NCBI GenBank assembly: GCA_944472155.2
Contig: OX235271.1
Coordinates: 84,767,256-84,831,255, forward strand
Source of the DNA: Trichobilharzia szidati
Taxonomy: Eukaryota; Platyhelminthes; Trematoda; Strigeidida; Schistosomatidae
Direction of reading: 5' to 3'
DNA: 64,000 nt
A program made the position numbers and the translations under genes. This document shows positions 10,831-22,361 of this stretch, one piece after another. The number at the start of each line of letters is the position of its first letter. Position 1 is the stretch's first letter. A model generated the notes under the pieces. It was given only the letters and a program-made list of their open reading frames with translations, was not told the DNA's origin and made no database searches.

Positions 10831-11969
10831 GCAATATATGTTAGTTGTTGCTGCTAAGATGGACAACAAATGTGAATTACTTGAAACAAGAATGAATTAA
10901 TTATTTCCTGTTACTTTTAAAAATCCAAGTGAAAGAAGAAATTTACAGTGTGGACATTATTGGTATTCAATTTCGGCCACATATTTGGTGACTGTCTAAG
11001 TTGCTGAGCCAAATGATTGCTCTCAGTTTACCCAGGAATTTAGAAGGTGCCGGTTGGATTGAAAACTGACACAAACGTCTCCTGTAATCTAACAAAGCTC
11101 AGTTGTAGACTAACAACTATTCTATGGCGTGTAACCAGTCTTTGGACCAACATAACAGAAAACAGTATTCCCACCAGATTCTTCAACTACTGAAGTCAGT
11201 ACTTCAGGTAACATTTCTTATAAGGGTGGATGTATCACTAGGTAAAAGCAGTCCTTCAATCATCTTGAACTCCAACCTAATGAGATAAAAGGAACTTTAT
11301 TTCTCAGAGCTTCACTAGCTAAACATTTGTAAAACTAACCTTTTTATATCACAAAAATATCATGAAACTTCCCAAAATGGAGCGGAATTACATCTGAAAT
11401 TTTGAATTTTGACATTTCACATGAAACATTTATAGTGATTCATGATAACACTTGATGAGATAATGTATGATTATGGCAATATACAGAAAATTCACTTGGA
11501 GATCTCCATTTGTACAGGTTATTGTATTGGACTTCTTTCTTCTTCCATTCATCTTTTCTACATTCATCGTTCCAGTACTGAAGATTCTTTTTGGAAGAAA
11601 TCGCATACACACAATATACTACTTATAAATTTTTATCAGTAGCACGTGCCACACTCGTACAAATACTGACAATCTTAGGTATCTGCTATAGTTATTGACA
11701 CGACTCTTGAAGTGATTAGGTGAAACCTGGGTAGGTTGTTCGTCATATTACCGGAGAAAAACGAATATTTTATCAGGTAATTGTTACAACCCAACACTAT
11801 AGACCTGTTTCACATGTATTTCTGGAATGTTTTAGATGGTACAATTAGGAGAAAATACATAAGGGACTACTCTTAAAGAAGAACAAATAAAGTTTATTCT
11901 ATTCTGTAATTCTGCATGAGATATTTTAAACGGAACTTCTCAAATTTGTCATAAGTTGCACTCTTTCCG
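10831..11969. other. unassigned stretch with an F7 scrap
   Basis: Opposing short frames at 11430-11642 have no recognisable domain or splice borders. An F7-like TATCAGTAGCACGTGCCACAC piece lies near 11635-11655. Confidence 0.4.
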
Positions 11970-12130
11970 GCTCCGGTGGCTCAGTGGTTCGTCTACCTAC
12001 TTGGTGTGCGGTTTGATTCCCAGCCCATGCACTGTTAAGTTTCCCTTAGCTTGTAGTGAGCTTGATTGAGAGACAAGGATAGGTATGAGCCTAGCGACCT
12101 CATCACTATGTTCGACTCTGAACTCAAAGG
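11970..12130 (+). repeat. F4-like tRNA-derived SINE fragment
   Basis: GGTGGCTCAGTGGTTCGTC is a clear A-box region and GGTTTGATTCCCAGC a B-box. The downstream body is diverged. The 138-codon minus-strand frame at 12035-12451 overlaps this SINE and is not treated as a gene. Confidence 0.65.
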
Positions 12131-12959
12131 ATTTATATAGTGATGTGATAAATACACTCGTCTCGAATGCTGAAGACCAATAACATAATTATAGTGATCC
12201 CTTAGACAGATACATATAAACAGTGTTAAAGCAACCAAGGGAGAATGAACGAGTGACATTGTTACTTTAACCGGAAGAAAAGCCAGTTTTCTATTCGTTT
12301 CATGGAGTTCATAAAATACAGTAACAGCTAAAATTTTGTATACAAATGGCAATACAGTAATATCCAGGTGATTATCAATCAAGTGAATTATATAATTTTG
12401 TGTAGATTGCTGAGGTGGCAATTTTATTCCACATTGGTATAATACCTTCATTCTGTTATATTATTTTGAAGAATTCTTACTAGTTCTGTGATAAGAGTGT
12501 AACTTTCATAAATACAAAGAGATGGAGATGAACTTCTGGCTAATCTGAGATTTCGTCTGGACATTCTGGACCTTCACTTCCTTAAATTTATTGGTATAAT
12601 CTCTCCATAGGACATACTCTTTAGTGTGGAGAATACTGGAGAATAATGTTGACGAACCAAAAAGATTACCACAGTACTTAACTAAGAATTCTGAGTGTTT
12701 TTAACAATCACGTGTCGACAACAAGTGGTACAAAGAAGGTGACTGTGAGCCTAATTAGTGCTGGTTGGAAATAATCTCACCATTAGAACTGTAGTCAGCT
12801 TGCAGCATTGTAACAAATAAATAGTTTATTTTCAGCGAACGCAGTCAGCACTTCTGGATATTATCAGTTTCAAGTAATAATTTATTTTAACTTCACTGTC
12901 TACTTATAAGTAGTTACTTTCAATGAATACGCATTTCTTTCGCATGATAGTCCGTTACA
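12131..12959. other. unassigned stretch
   Basis: No recognisable feature. Confidence 0.4.
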
Positions 12960-13390
12960 AGTTAGATCATCAACTGACTTTAGTTAGAGAACCACTGAAA
13001 ACCAGAGAGTACTAGATAAATGTTTCGTCTTAGATTCTCTAGCTATACACCATTATTGGTCTTACCAGAGACCAAACCTAGGACTTTTGGGTTACAAAGA
13101 GAGAGAGTCCATTGACCATTCAACCATTGGGATGGATTCGAATTGTTGATAGTTCAACAAATGCTAGCCGATGGCATTGGTTGGCAGTTGCACTAAATGT
13201 CTCAAATTGGTAGAATTTAGAATTCACACACCATCGGCTCGCTTCGTAACCTGAAAGTTTCGTATTCTATCCACGATAAGGTGCGTACTGTGAAGTGTTC
13301 CAGCCATCCATAACCTCCAGTATCTCTATCTAATTGATGCCAGTTCCTGATAATTCTTGAAATCAGTCAAATCCCTGCAGATCAACACCT
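12960..13390. repeat. F1 inverted pair, diverged
   Basis: A minus copy at about 12960-13150 (AGTTAGAGAACCACTGAAAA start, TTTCGTC complement of the ribozyme GAA) and a plus copy at about 13195-13390 (CGTAACCTGAAAGTTTCG, GTGCGTACTG). Ribozyme sequence in the plus copy is largely deleted. Confidence 0.65.
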
Positions 13391-14439
13391 GAGGGGGGAG
13401 TATAATTCGTTTTCACATAAATCAGGCATTACATTACCTTTCATGTTACCCATTTTTCTGTATTAATTACAGTATATTTATATATATATATATTTCGCAA
13501 AACATTTTTAGAGGTTGTGTGTATTTATGAATATACCAACAACCTCATTCATTTCACGTTGTACGCTGTAAGAGGGGCAAGGAAGCACGGAAGCAAGCTG
13601 TAATTGATTACAATGTAAGCACCTTTTGAAAAATTTTCCTCTCTCTCTTTCTCTGCACTCCTCACTTCCTTTAAAGCATGCACGTATCGCCTTAAAGCTT
13701 CTTTACTAGTTGGCTATCTGTCTGGCTAATTAGAGATACTTTTTTGGAACTCATTAGGAGGCACATGTGGATTTCATATTTTTAAAATGGAAAAATATGT
13801 AGAAAATATTTTAAAAATTACCTAATTATTGTATAACTTCACATCTATAGTTTAACTGAAATAGACAATAAAAGAAATGGCTTTAGGAATGTTGTTCTGT
13901 AACATCGTTCATTTTCCACATGCTTGTTGTTGGGTCATACAATTTGAATTAGTTTTCTCAGTGTATATATTTCTTAACGCGTAAAGACAAAATATTTTCA
14001 GTTTAGAATTCATAATTCTTAATTATGTGAAACAGAAGTCTAATTTGTACTTGCTGGAATACATTGAGAAATAAAGATGGATAGCAAATGAAGATGTGAC
14101 GCCAATTAGAATATAAATTCCTTTCGAAAGTTAACTGATTCCCTTCGAATTTTCCAGAATATTTTGCAATTTTATTTGTATTACTTATAAGTAGTAAAAT
14201 GTTGGTTATGAAACATTTTCTTCATTACTGTGTGGATAAGAATATAAAAATACCACATTTAGGTTGATTTTGATTATCATTTAAATCTAAGACGCTTATT
14301 TCGTCCTTTTCGGAACTTAAAGGCTAGATGTGCCCGCATTTCCACTGCGATGCAAACCATGCATCAACCGAAAGCTACTTCTTGTGCTACGAGCATAAGT
14401 TATTAGTTGCATTTAGGTTAATTTGTATTTCCCGTTGAC
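13391..14439. other. unassigned AT-rich stretch with a short (TA)n tract
   Basis: Includes TATATATATATAT at about 13478-13492. No other feature recognised. Confidence 0.45.
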
Positions 14440-14690
14440 TGATTGTCTTGGCTCACGTGGCCATCTTAGCCTACTGATTTTGGCGTTTGAAAAGATGGGT
14501 GTGGGGTTTGAGTCTCACTTGAAGCGTCTTCAGCCACTGAGGGTACAGGTGCATACAGGTGGTGAGTCCGAATAGAATTGAAAACGCTTCCTGGATTCCA
14601 TTGCTAGTCATCATGGGACAGAATGACTTCATCAAAGCGTCAGTGCAAAGAGATGGTATGTCAACAGAGATCGGGCATTTTAGTTCAGTA
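14440..14690 (+). repeat. F3 Sm-alpha-like element
   Basis: A tRNA-like part near 14450-14520 is followed by GTGAGTCCGAATAGAATTGA and CTTCCTGGATTCCATTGCTA. The second piece corresponds to the cleavage side of the Sm-alpha hammerhead. Stem II and GAA are degenerate. Confidence 0.7.
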
Positions 14691-14984
14691 GATTAATCTG
14701 AGGACAAAATGTTGGACTGGTTAGGAAATCCATTTCGTAACAGCATTGAAACACAGATTCAACGGTGGATATTTTATACATATGATAAGAGTTTAAATTT
14801 TTTTCTTTTCTTCTTCATACCTTACTATCTCATGATAGAATACGACATATCATGGATGATATGGAAGGAGTATTTTAATAGATTTCATTTCAGGGTTTTG
14901 GTATTTCAAAAAACCATGTACTCTCATGTGAAGATACAAATTTCCGTGCTTGTATCTAGTCTTTTCCAGTCCATATTATTACTA

Positions 14985-16150
14985 TTATTTTCCCCTAGGG
15001 CTCCGAATGGAATATGGGTTTTCAGCATTATATCTCTGTTGCACTCTTCTTTCTCTCAGCACTTCCAACCGAACTCCAGGGCATGATAGGTGATATTATA
15101 CAACAATCTCCTCAGAGTGTATCTCATCCATCCGCGTTTCCATCAGCATATTTCTTGAGCAGTAGGTTTCCGGTTGGTTCGTTCCCAGAGTTCCGTATTG
15201 CTTGTCCTTTCTTTCAAGCTGTCTCACTCATCTTCACTATCGACCTAGAGAAGGCAGCTGCTGATGAAACTGTGCAGCAGTATGTTAGAAATGTTTTAGT
15301 TGACACATGCGCACTGAGGTGACATCAGTGTTGAAAATTTGGATTTTGTTTGTTGTGATGAGTACAGTAGATTTCCAGACTGATTTTAGAGTAATCAATG
15401 CATCACTCGCTTTTCCGATCCTACCTTTGATATCCTTATCTGTGCCGCCTGTAGTTGAAATGATGGTGTCTAGACCGGGTTGGTTACAGAGACAACGATG
15501 ACGATAGACGCTTGCTATTGTTTACTGAGTAACTTCACCATCTTTACCCTCTCTATATCCATCCGAATTCCTTTCTTGGATGCTTCTTCTTGTTTGGCTT
15601 GCGTATTTTTGAGTTTGTGTGACACCAGACATAATTCATCCACAAAATACGCATCTTCTGCAGTATTTTGTCAATGCCACGTGTCCACGTCTTTTCACTC
15701 CCTACAGTATGTTATACGATCAAGTCCACCACATTTAGGAGTATCGCCGACGATAGTAGGCAGTCTTATCTTATCATGCTTTCACTTTAAATCCTTCAGT
15801 TATGAATTATTTGGTATGTGGCATCACCATGCATCTGTCGAATGTTGTTTATTAAGGTTTACTGCACTGCACTCCGTAGAGTTGGAGCGATCTCCAAATT
15901 ATTCCTGATTGGCACAATCGAAGGCGTTTTCAAAGTTGATAAATTTGAGGTATCGATTTGGCTGCTATTCTACGCTCTATTCGATAACTATGCGTAGCGT
16001 CTCAACTCAGTTGGCATGCGATTTGCTTTTCATGGATCCAGCTTCTTGAGAGTGAGATTTTACTTCCTGTGCATCTTTTAGTCACTCTGTGATGATGCGG
16101 CTTAATATTTTTCTTGAAGTGGACAGGAGCATAATGGCACGCTAGATCGA
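14985..16150 (-). mobile_element. RTE (SR2-like) LINE, broken reverse transcriptase and 3' region
   Basis: The minus strand from 16150 leftwards gives LLSTSRKILSRIITE, then LRIVIE*SVE and NRYLKFINFENAFD, an RTE reverse transcriptase pattern including the F-x-N/D-A-F-D catalytic region. About 15000-15300 gives the RTE C-terminal region with RMRYTLRRLL-like remnants. Many stops and at least one internal deletion. The plus-strand frames at 14709-15908 are antisense shadows. Confidence 0.75.
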
Positions 16151-16997
16151 AAACACATGTTATAGTGTTTTAGTTTATTTATACTATAGACTTCTCATTT
16201 TATTGAAGAAAAGGAGACAATGAATTAGATAAGTTTGTGAATTCCAGATGAGGATAAAGTGTAATGTGTTAGAACTTGGGTGAATGTCTCCCGGAGTGTT
16301 GAGCTCCTTTTAAAGTTTTGAAGTGATGGTTATTTTTTTTGAATCTCCGTTCCCTAATTGTTTTCTTCTCACTTATATCAGCTGGTTATCAGAATTCATA
16401 AATACTGATCACTTTTTTATCACTGAAACTGACTGCCTTAAGGATCCCTTAAGTAAATTGAGATATTCAGTCTAATCCATCGTACTAAAGCATATTAAAT
16501 TCAATTTCAAGGCACACATATTTTATCCAGGAATGTACGAGGTCGCTTATGGGCAGACATGGAGGCAGCTAAAAGTAGGATAGCAGACGACAGGGTGGAG
16601 TGACGATGTTTCACTTGAACCCGAGGGACAAATAATAGGGAGAAGAATATATGTCTAGTCACACTGTGATATGCCTTCATTTCAGTTTCAGTATGCCAAT
16701 CCAGAGCTATTTTATACAGTCCAACCAAGAAAGTAATGATGAAAAAAATAAAAAATACGCCCCAACAATTTTCAACATTTTACCACTTTTATTTATACTA
16801 CTTATATTTTTTAAGTAGCTCAAATGTTTCAAAAATATTATAAATATCAATAGTAAAATGTAGAACAACACACGTAGGCGAACACATTAATGTTTTCAAT
16901 TAGATTTCATCAGATTTTAATCTGATATAAATAACTTCACAGGTGAATATTGAATATAAATTAATTGCAGTGATCTGTATATGGGATAACTTCTTTT
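16151..16997. other. unassigned stretch
   Basis: No coding or repeat feature recognised, apart from an AATAGGGAGAAGAATAT motif also seen near 6665. Confidence 0.4.
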
Positions 16998-17210
16998 ATT
17001 CCTTCAAGCTTCAAGCTACAGCTTCGAAGTTTTGGCAGCAGTGGTGCTTATTTTTAAGGGGTGGGGTCGCTAGCCCCATGCCCAACCTTCCCTCTTAACC
17101 GGTCCTTTTATTAGCTTAGCAAGGTGAAGTGGTGCGTCGGTCAGGGATTGAACCCCGAGCCACATGTGTGATTCTACCGCTAGCCACTGATGCCTAAAGA
17201 ATAAGAAGAC
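16998..17210 (-). repeat. F4 tRNA-like SINE
   Basis: The complement of a B-box (GGGATTGAACCCCGAG near 17145) and a body complement with GCCCAACCTTCCCTCTTAACC. It ends with the tRNA head near 17205. Confidence 0.7.
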
Positions 17211-17887
17211 CGTGCAATCACTCATAATAGTAGTAATTATTAATACTACTGTTATTCTGTTCACAAAAAAGATGAAAAGGTGGAACAATTTTAAGATAAC
17301 AAGAATAGTGAAAGACAGCATGATCAAACAAACAAATGGCCACATAGATATAGACCATAAAGGCTAAGAAAAACGGACTGTCTACATTCTAATGGAGGTA
17401 AACACACTATGAAGGCGTAATAAGATTATGGGTTGATTAGTTAGAGATGGAAAATTTCAAATAAGGGGTATCGTTGATGTCGTCATTTGGTAAAATCCTA
17501 ATTTGCCATGAGAGGGATAGTGGTAGTATGAACTTCTTCTGAATGCATGGCTTAGGCCTAATTCAACAGCTCGTGTGTAAAAGGTTGTTTTAGAGAATAC
17601 TACTAGATAGCTTAGGCAATACATTACTGAGCGTCTGCAATTTTGGCTTCAGTAAAGGACAGACAAAAACCACCAGAATCTTCATTTGATCTACTTGAAA
17701 ACAGTATTGTTTTGTGATATGTGTTGTTCTGAGTTTTTACTAGATTAATTGACGTTTTGCGTTGATCAGCTTTTGTATTACATTCAATTAATTGGATAGG
17801 AAATATTCTACCACTTTAAGTATTTTGATACGGTTGAAATTCGTTATAAAACATCTTTTAATAGAGTTTTAAATCATTTGCATTATA
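17211..17887. other. unassigned stretch
   Basis: Nothing recognised. Confidence 0.4.
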
Positions 17888-17891
17888 CTGT

Positions 17892-18181
17892 TGTAACGAC
17901 AGAAGACAAGGGCAGGCAACAGATATTTATAGATTTTTATGTACATTATTATTCATAATTACTGACAGAGAAACAGCGTCTTCTGATTAGTTGTTTTCTC
18001 GCTGAAAGTTAATCTTTCATCTCTTTGTGGCCGTTTCTTTGAAGGTCAGACTATTTATCTGCAATCATATCCTCCCACGCAAAGTTTTTGTTCATGTTGT
18101 TCTCATGACCAAGATTTGAGAAGTAAACATTGACGTAAATTGCTGTCTAGCAATTTCGGCTAGCAGACAGCTCTCACCACA
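17892..18181 (+). mobile_element. solo LTR (F6), candidate Ty3/Gypsy-type
   Basis: It begins TGTAACGACAGAAGACAAGG and ends CTCTCACCACA, a TG...CA border. It is flanked by CTGT at 17888-17891 and 18182-18185, a 4-bp candidate target-site duplication. A longer relative lies at 20358-20709 in the same orientation. No internal retrovirus-like coding region accompanies either copy. The strand is nominal. Confidence 0.7.
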
Positions 18182-18197
18182 CTGTTAATTCCTTCTT

Positions 18198-18392
18198 TTG
18201 ATTGGATGGAGGATTTCATCATGAGCTGACACTCGCCCACCGGGGTGGGTGCGTACTGCCAAAGAGTTCCAAACTAAGACGAAACAGCTGTCCAGTACTC
18301 CCTTCAGGTTTTCCAATGGTTCTCTAACTGATGTCAGCACCTCTATCCAACCAAACAAAATCCCTAAAAAACCAATACTTGGGAATTCCTTC
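18198..18392 (+). repeat. F1 copy with fold-back 5' end
   Basis: A short inverted tail piece (GGATTTCATCATGAGCTGAC) is followed by GGTGCGTACTG, a mutated core CCAAAGA, GACGAAACAGCTGTCCAGTA and the F1 tail to CCAATACTTGG. Confidence 0.75.
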
Positions 18393-19019
18393 TTTGTTAC
18401 TCTTTCTTTTATGTTACATTCATACTACTTATCACTAGTAAGTAGCCTGAGTTCCAGTTTTGTTACTGCATAAACAATAACTGTTATCTCCTGTTGAGGT
18501 TCATCTCATTTAATGTATTATTATTATTGTATTTGATACATAGAACTTACCTTCTTCGAGTCAAACGGTAGCCGTTGTATATGCGTTATTTGTATATCAC
18601 TCTCTCTGGTGAACACTACTGATTCAAAATACCTTTATTTTGTATCTGGCATTCGAGCACTGCCTAAACTAACCGTAGATTGTCCTTGGCACAGCTTTGT
18701 TATTTTTCTTCTTGACACTCAGTGACTGTGCATTTGACTGCATTTAGTCACAGACACGTCACAGTCTGAGTGCCGTACTCTAGAAAAATCTTGTTGTTCC
18801 GTTTTTTACGCGTAACTCAACTTCTGGTTTATTAATCATCAATTGAAATTCTCACTCCGGATTTTATAAAAGAAATCTAGAGATACCTAACCTACCCACC
18901 TTAAATACTCACAACTTATATTATCATTCGTTCATACGTTTAATCCGAACAAAAGACAAGAGAAAAACTGACTCTAATATGAGTTTCTGTGTTGTTTTTT
19001 TTTTAAATTTTCCATTTAG
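18393..19019. other. unassigned stretch upstream of exon 0
   Basis: No recognised repeat. The last 50 bases contain a strong pyrimidine tract (ten T) and ATTTAG, the acceptor for the exon at 19020. Confidence 0.45.
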
Positions 19020-19115
19020 AATCTCCATTCGGAAGTGTAAAAGGCGATGAACAAGACTCATTTGGCTTCCATGAGTATGATTCCCAGATATCAACTCCGG
19101 AAGCCAGTTTATTAA
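19020..19115 (+). CDS. coding-like internal exon 0, possible upstream exon of the supervillin-like gene
   Basis: It is bordered by a strong acceptor (T-rich tract then CCATTTAG) and a consensus donor, GTGAGT at 19116. Only the frame beginning TCT at 19022 is open, giving SPFGSVKGDEQDSFGFHEYD then SQISTPEASLL, an acidic, disordered-looking sequence. It starts after one carried base and ends one base into a codon. The two nearest downstream acceptors (19176/19177 and 19289/19290) lead to stops after 3 and about 25 codons. A phase-compatible join exists at the weak acceptor ending 19465, which would skip the ATG at 19372. It could instead be the penultimate exon of a separate upstream gene. Exons further left were not found. 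Confidence 0.5.
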
Positions 19116-19371
19116 GTGAGTCATTTGAAGTTATTCATGATATAATGATTTCTTTTTTAACAAATTTATTTTATAGGTACCTCCTAGTGAAATCATATCA
19201 TCAATTGACACATAAACACACCTACCTGCTAACAGTAAAAACCTTGATTGTGTGTTTTTCTCTAATAAAAACATTTTTATTTAAGCAGGAAAGCGTCGAT
19301 TGGGGCACGGGGCGTCAGTGTGTTATAAAGAAACCGCTACATTCCATTTATCCTTCTTTATATAAAACAAA

Positions 19372-20009
19372 ATGGAACATGACAGGGATAGATCAAATCT
19401 ACCGCCGTCTGTGATTTGTTTAAATCGACCAAAATATATTTATAGTAATCTGAGTATGAGTACAGAAGACTATCAATATCATGGAGGTGCTTATCATAAC
19501 CACCACCATGATAATGACGATGATGATCTTAGGAATTATACTGTCATTAAAAGAAAGCCTTCCGATTATCAGCATTATTATATACCAATTCATACGGACA
19601 GACAGAATAGCTACACAGAATCAATGGTCATCAATTCCCCACAAAAAGATTATGAATATCCACTCAGTGAGAGACAAGCGAATAGTGCTCATTACAAATC
19701 GACAAAATCTTCTCCATCCTACTATTATATTGATCCAACTCCACAGTATAAGCTGTCTACATCGAATAAATGGGATACTGAGTACACTTCAACTGGAGGA
19801 CTAGAGAGGAATGAGACTAAGAGTTATGACTATCATAACAATGCGGAACAGAATGGTGATCATCATCATCATCAGTCGTTTATTCGAGATATCAGTAATC
19901 GAAGATCCTCGAGAAGATCTGCAAGAATTACAGAACTTGTAAATTTATTTAGTAAAAACTTTGATGAAGAGAATAAACACAATACTCATGGGGTTAATTA
20001 TAAAAACAG
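19372..20009 (+). CDS. SVIL: supervillin-like gene, exon 1 (probable first coding exon)
   Basis: The ATG at 19372 sits in a good context (ACAAAATGG) just after an in-frame stop at 19363. TATA-like TTATAAAG and TATATAAAA lie shortly upstream, so this can be an alternative first exon. A second in-frame ATG lies at 19456. It encodes about 212 residues, low-complexity and polar, with His/Asp-rich runs (HNHHHDNDDDD, DHHHHH), many Tyr, and a basic end RRSSRRSARITELVNLFSKN. No globular domain is visible, as expected for the disordered N-terminus of supervillins. The donor GTAAATG follows the AG of a split Arg codon, and the phase matches exon 2 exactly. Membership of this exon is inferred from phase, strand and composition. 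Confidence 0.7.
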
Positions 20010-20357
20010 GTAAATGTTGGAACGATTTAATCTGTTTGACATTATTCAACATCATAATATGCGCTTATATATTTAACTGGAGTGTTTGAATAATCAATAT
20101 GTAAAGTTAACAAATAAGGTCACAGCGAGGCAAGAGCATCTAATTACGTTTACAATTATTATTGATTTCTTGTGTTCTATGACGAATGTAGGGGTTCCGC
20201 AGTACATCTTCACTGCATTCGGTTCACTTATGCCTAGCTCCACAAATACCCTTTTATTCACATGATTTTGGACTATTTCACCCTCTAATGCTCAGCTTAT
20301 CGCTTCCGATTCAACTTCCACTTGACGATCAGGTTTTTGTGAAGTAATTTGAATACT
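20010..20357. other. intron 1 start, nothing recognised
   Basis: AT-rich intronic sequence with no repeat or exon recognised. Confidence 0.4.
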
Positions 20358-20709
20358 TGTAACGACAGGAGACAAGGGCCAAGCAACAGATTGTTTATTG
20401 GGAAAATCAACAGATATTTACAGATTTTTTTATACATTATTATTCGTCATTGTTAGCAGAGAGGTGACGTCTTATGATTGGTTGTTTTCCTGCTGAAGGT
20501 TATTCTGTCATCTCTTTGTTGCTGTTTCTAAGATAGTCAGACAATTTATCTGCGAATCATATCCGCCCACGCTAAGTCTGCTGTGATTGGTTGTTGAGTT
20601 CCTCAAGGTTAGGCTTTGTTCTTGTTTTTTCTCATGACTCCGATTTGGGACGTAATCATTGACGTCAGTTGTTGTCTAAAATTTTGGTTTGCAGATAGTT
20701 CTCACGACA
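20358..20709 (+). mobile_element. LTR copy (F6), second
   Basis: Starts TGTAACGACAGGAGACAAGG, ends TTCTCACGACA, about 352 bp. It is colinear with the LTR at 17892 but has an extra segment around 20575-20640. Flanks are TACT and AACT, only a partial duplication. It lies within intron 1. Confidence 0.7.
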
Positions 20710-20717
20710 AACTTCGA

Positions 20718-20890
20718 TGGTGTATTCCCAATTTATCTTCATTTCTTTCTGAATATTTCTTTCGGCGATAGGTTCTCAGTTGCTTCTCTTCCTGCCAGAG
20801 TTCCATGTTGTTTATCCTTTTTAGTCAACGATTTGCTCTTCATTATCGAGCCGGAGAAGTTTCCAGCAGCCTGCTGATAATGCTTATGGT
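20718..20890 (-). mobile_element. RTE (SR2-like) 3' fragment
   Basis: The plus strand is the complement of the RTE C-terminal region, with TTTATCTTCATTTCTTTCTG and a CAACGATTTGCTCTTCATTA piece matching the copies at 15100 and 36400. Confidence 0.65.
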
Positions 20891-21159
20891 GATAGGTGTG
20901 TATAGTGATTGAACCATAGAGAAGAAGAACTGATTTTCAGATGATGGGTTTGTGTAGGGATTTGAATTGATATAAGTTCTTAGACTTGGTCACGAAACTA
21001 CATCAACGAAAAATCTCTGAAAACCAATGGCGAAATCTTCATTGAAATTAGTCCTAATCACCACAAAATCCCACAGGCTAAATATCAATCTCCAGTTCAC
21101 TGATGGCTACTGGATAGATGTCATGAGATTGTACTGAGAAGTCGTGAACAAATGCGATC

Positions 21160-21425
21160 ATTGAAGGTATTGGTTGGCGGTAGCACTACATCACTAGATG
21201 ACAGAAATTAAAGTTCTCACGTGGCTAAATTCCCACCCAAGTGGCTGAGTCGTCAGTGAGCTTTACCTCATAACCTGAAGGTTCGGGACAACGACATCTT
21301 ATTGGATCAGATGAAGAGCTCTGAGCCAGGAAGAAACAGTTGTCTAGTGCTCATTGCTTCTCGGTGATCTCTCTCATTAATATTGATTCGTGACGAAATT
21401 AACGTGGAAAGAACTAATTCGACAT
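21160..21425 (+). repeat. F1 copy, diverged
   Basis: A tRNA-like part with CAAGTGGCTGAGTCGTCAGT and CTCATAACCTGAAGGTTCGG is followed by TGAAGAGCTCTGAGCC, GAAACAGTTGTCTAGTGC and a GTGACGAAATT tail. Confidence 0.65.
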
Positions 21426-21594
21426 TGGTTTTAAAAATCTGGATCTCGTATAAGAGCAGTCAAGTTTCCGGTGTCACTTATTTATAGTCGTCTACATACT
21501 GAGTGTCTTGTCATTTACTTTGTACAACCTGTCGAAGGAGTCAGTAAATAATCTTTACAGGTATCATTCTCCTTATTGTATATTAAATTTGGAT

Positions 21595-22100
21595 TAGTTT
21601 TTTTTTCTTCTTACGCTCCCAGTAGGACACAGGGCTTCAAACTAGAGTATTGAAGTTTCGGCAGCAGTTGGATGCGGTTTGCTAGCCTCATGCCCAACCT
21701 TCCTTCTTCACCAGTCTTATTTACTGGCTAAGTGAGGTAAAGGAGTGCATCGGCCAGGGCTTGAACCCTCTACCACAAGCTTGGTTGGCGAGCATTCTAG
21801 TGCTGTGCCACTGACGCACTTATTCGGCTTAGTGCAACCTTCAATCCTTCCTGTAAACTTACGGGAGTCATCATCCACATATCCGCCGATGGTAGAATGG
21901 TAGAAGTTTGTTAGCCACTAGGGAGGTCAGGGTTCAGTCCCCGGCCAAAGGAATCTTAAACGTCTCCTTCTTTACCAGTCAGTAGTAAGTCCAACAAACG
22001 AGGAAGATTGGGCGTGTGAAGCCTTAGAGTCATCACCAAATTCATTGAAACTTCAAAGTTTGCAGCCGTATATTCCATTCCTAAGGTAAGAAATGAGAAA
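21595..22100. repeat. F4 SINE head-to-head inverted pair
   Basis: The minus copy at 21595-21830 carries complements of B-box (GGGCTTGAACCCTC) and A-box. The plus copy at 21885-22100 has GATGGTAGAATGGTAGAAG and GGGTTCAGTCCCCGGCC. The tRNA heads face each other about 50 bp apart. Confidence 0.75.
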
Positions 22101-22361
22101 AGAAAACAGATAGCATTCACGAGGTGAGTTTACAACTTTTCCGCTGTTCAATATGAATATATTGTAGAAGGGGTATACATCTCCTTCGTTGTGAAAACAT
22201 GACATTTTAAAAGATGGATATCAGCTAAATATATGAAAAAATTATCTACAAATTTTTTAGTTTTTCAACAACAAAATATCAAAATAACAATGTTTGATGA
22301 GAGTGTTTAGCTTGACAGTTTCAGGAGAAAAATTTCCATGTGTATATGCTCCAGGGTAACA

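Noticed and set aside
12035..12451. 138-codon minus-strand open frame
   Set aside because: Overlaps the tRNA-like head of an F4 SINE, has no domain and no splice context; fortuitous.
14709..15908. String of plus-strand open frames
   Set aside because: Antisense shadows of a decayed minus-strand RTE reverse transcriptase.
17892..20709. Full-length LTR retrotransposon between the two LTR copies
   Set aside because: The 2.2 kb between holds host-like exons and an F1 copy, no gag or pol; the first LTR has its own 4-bp duplication.
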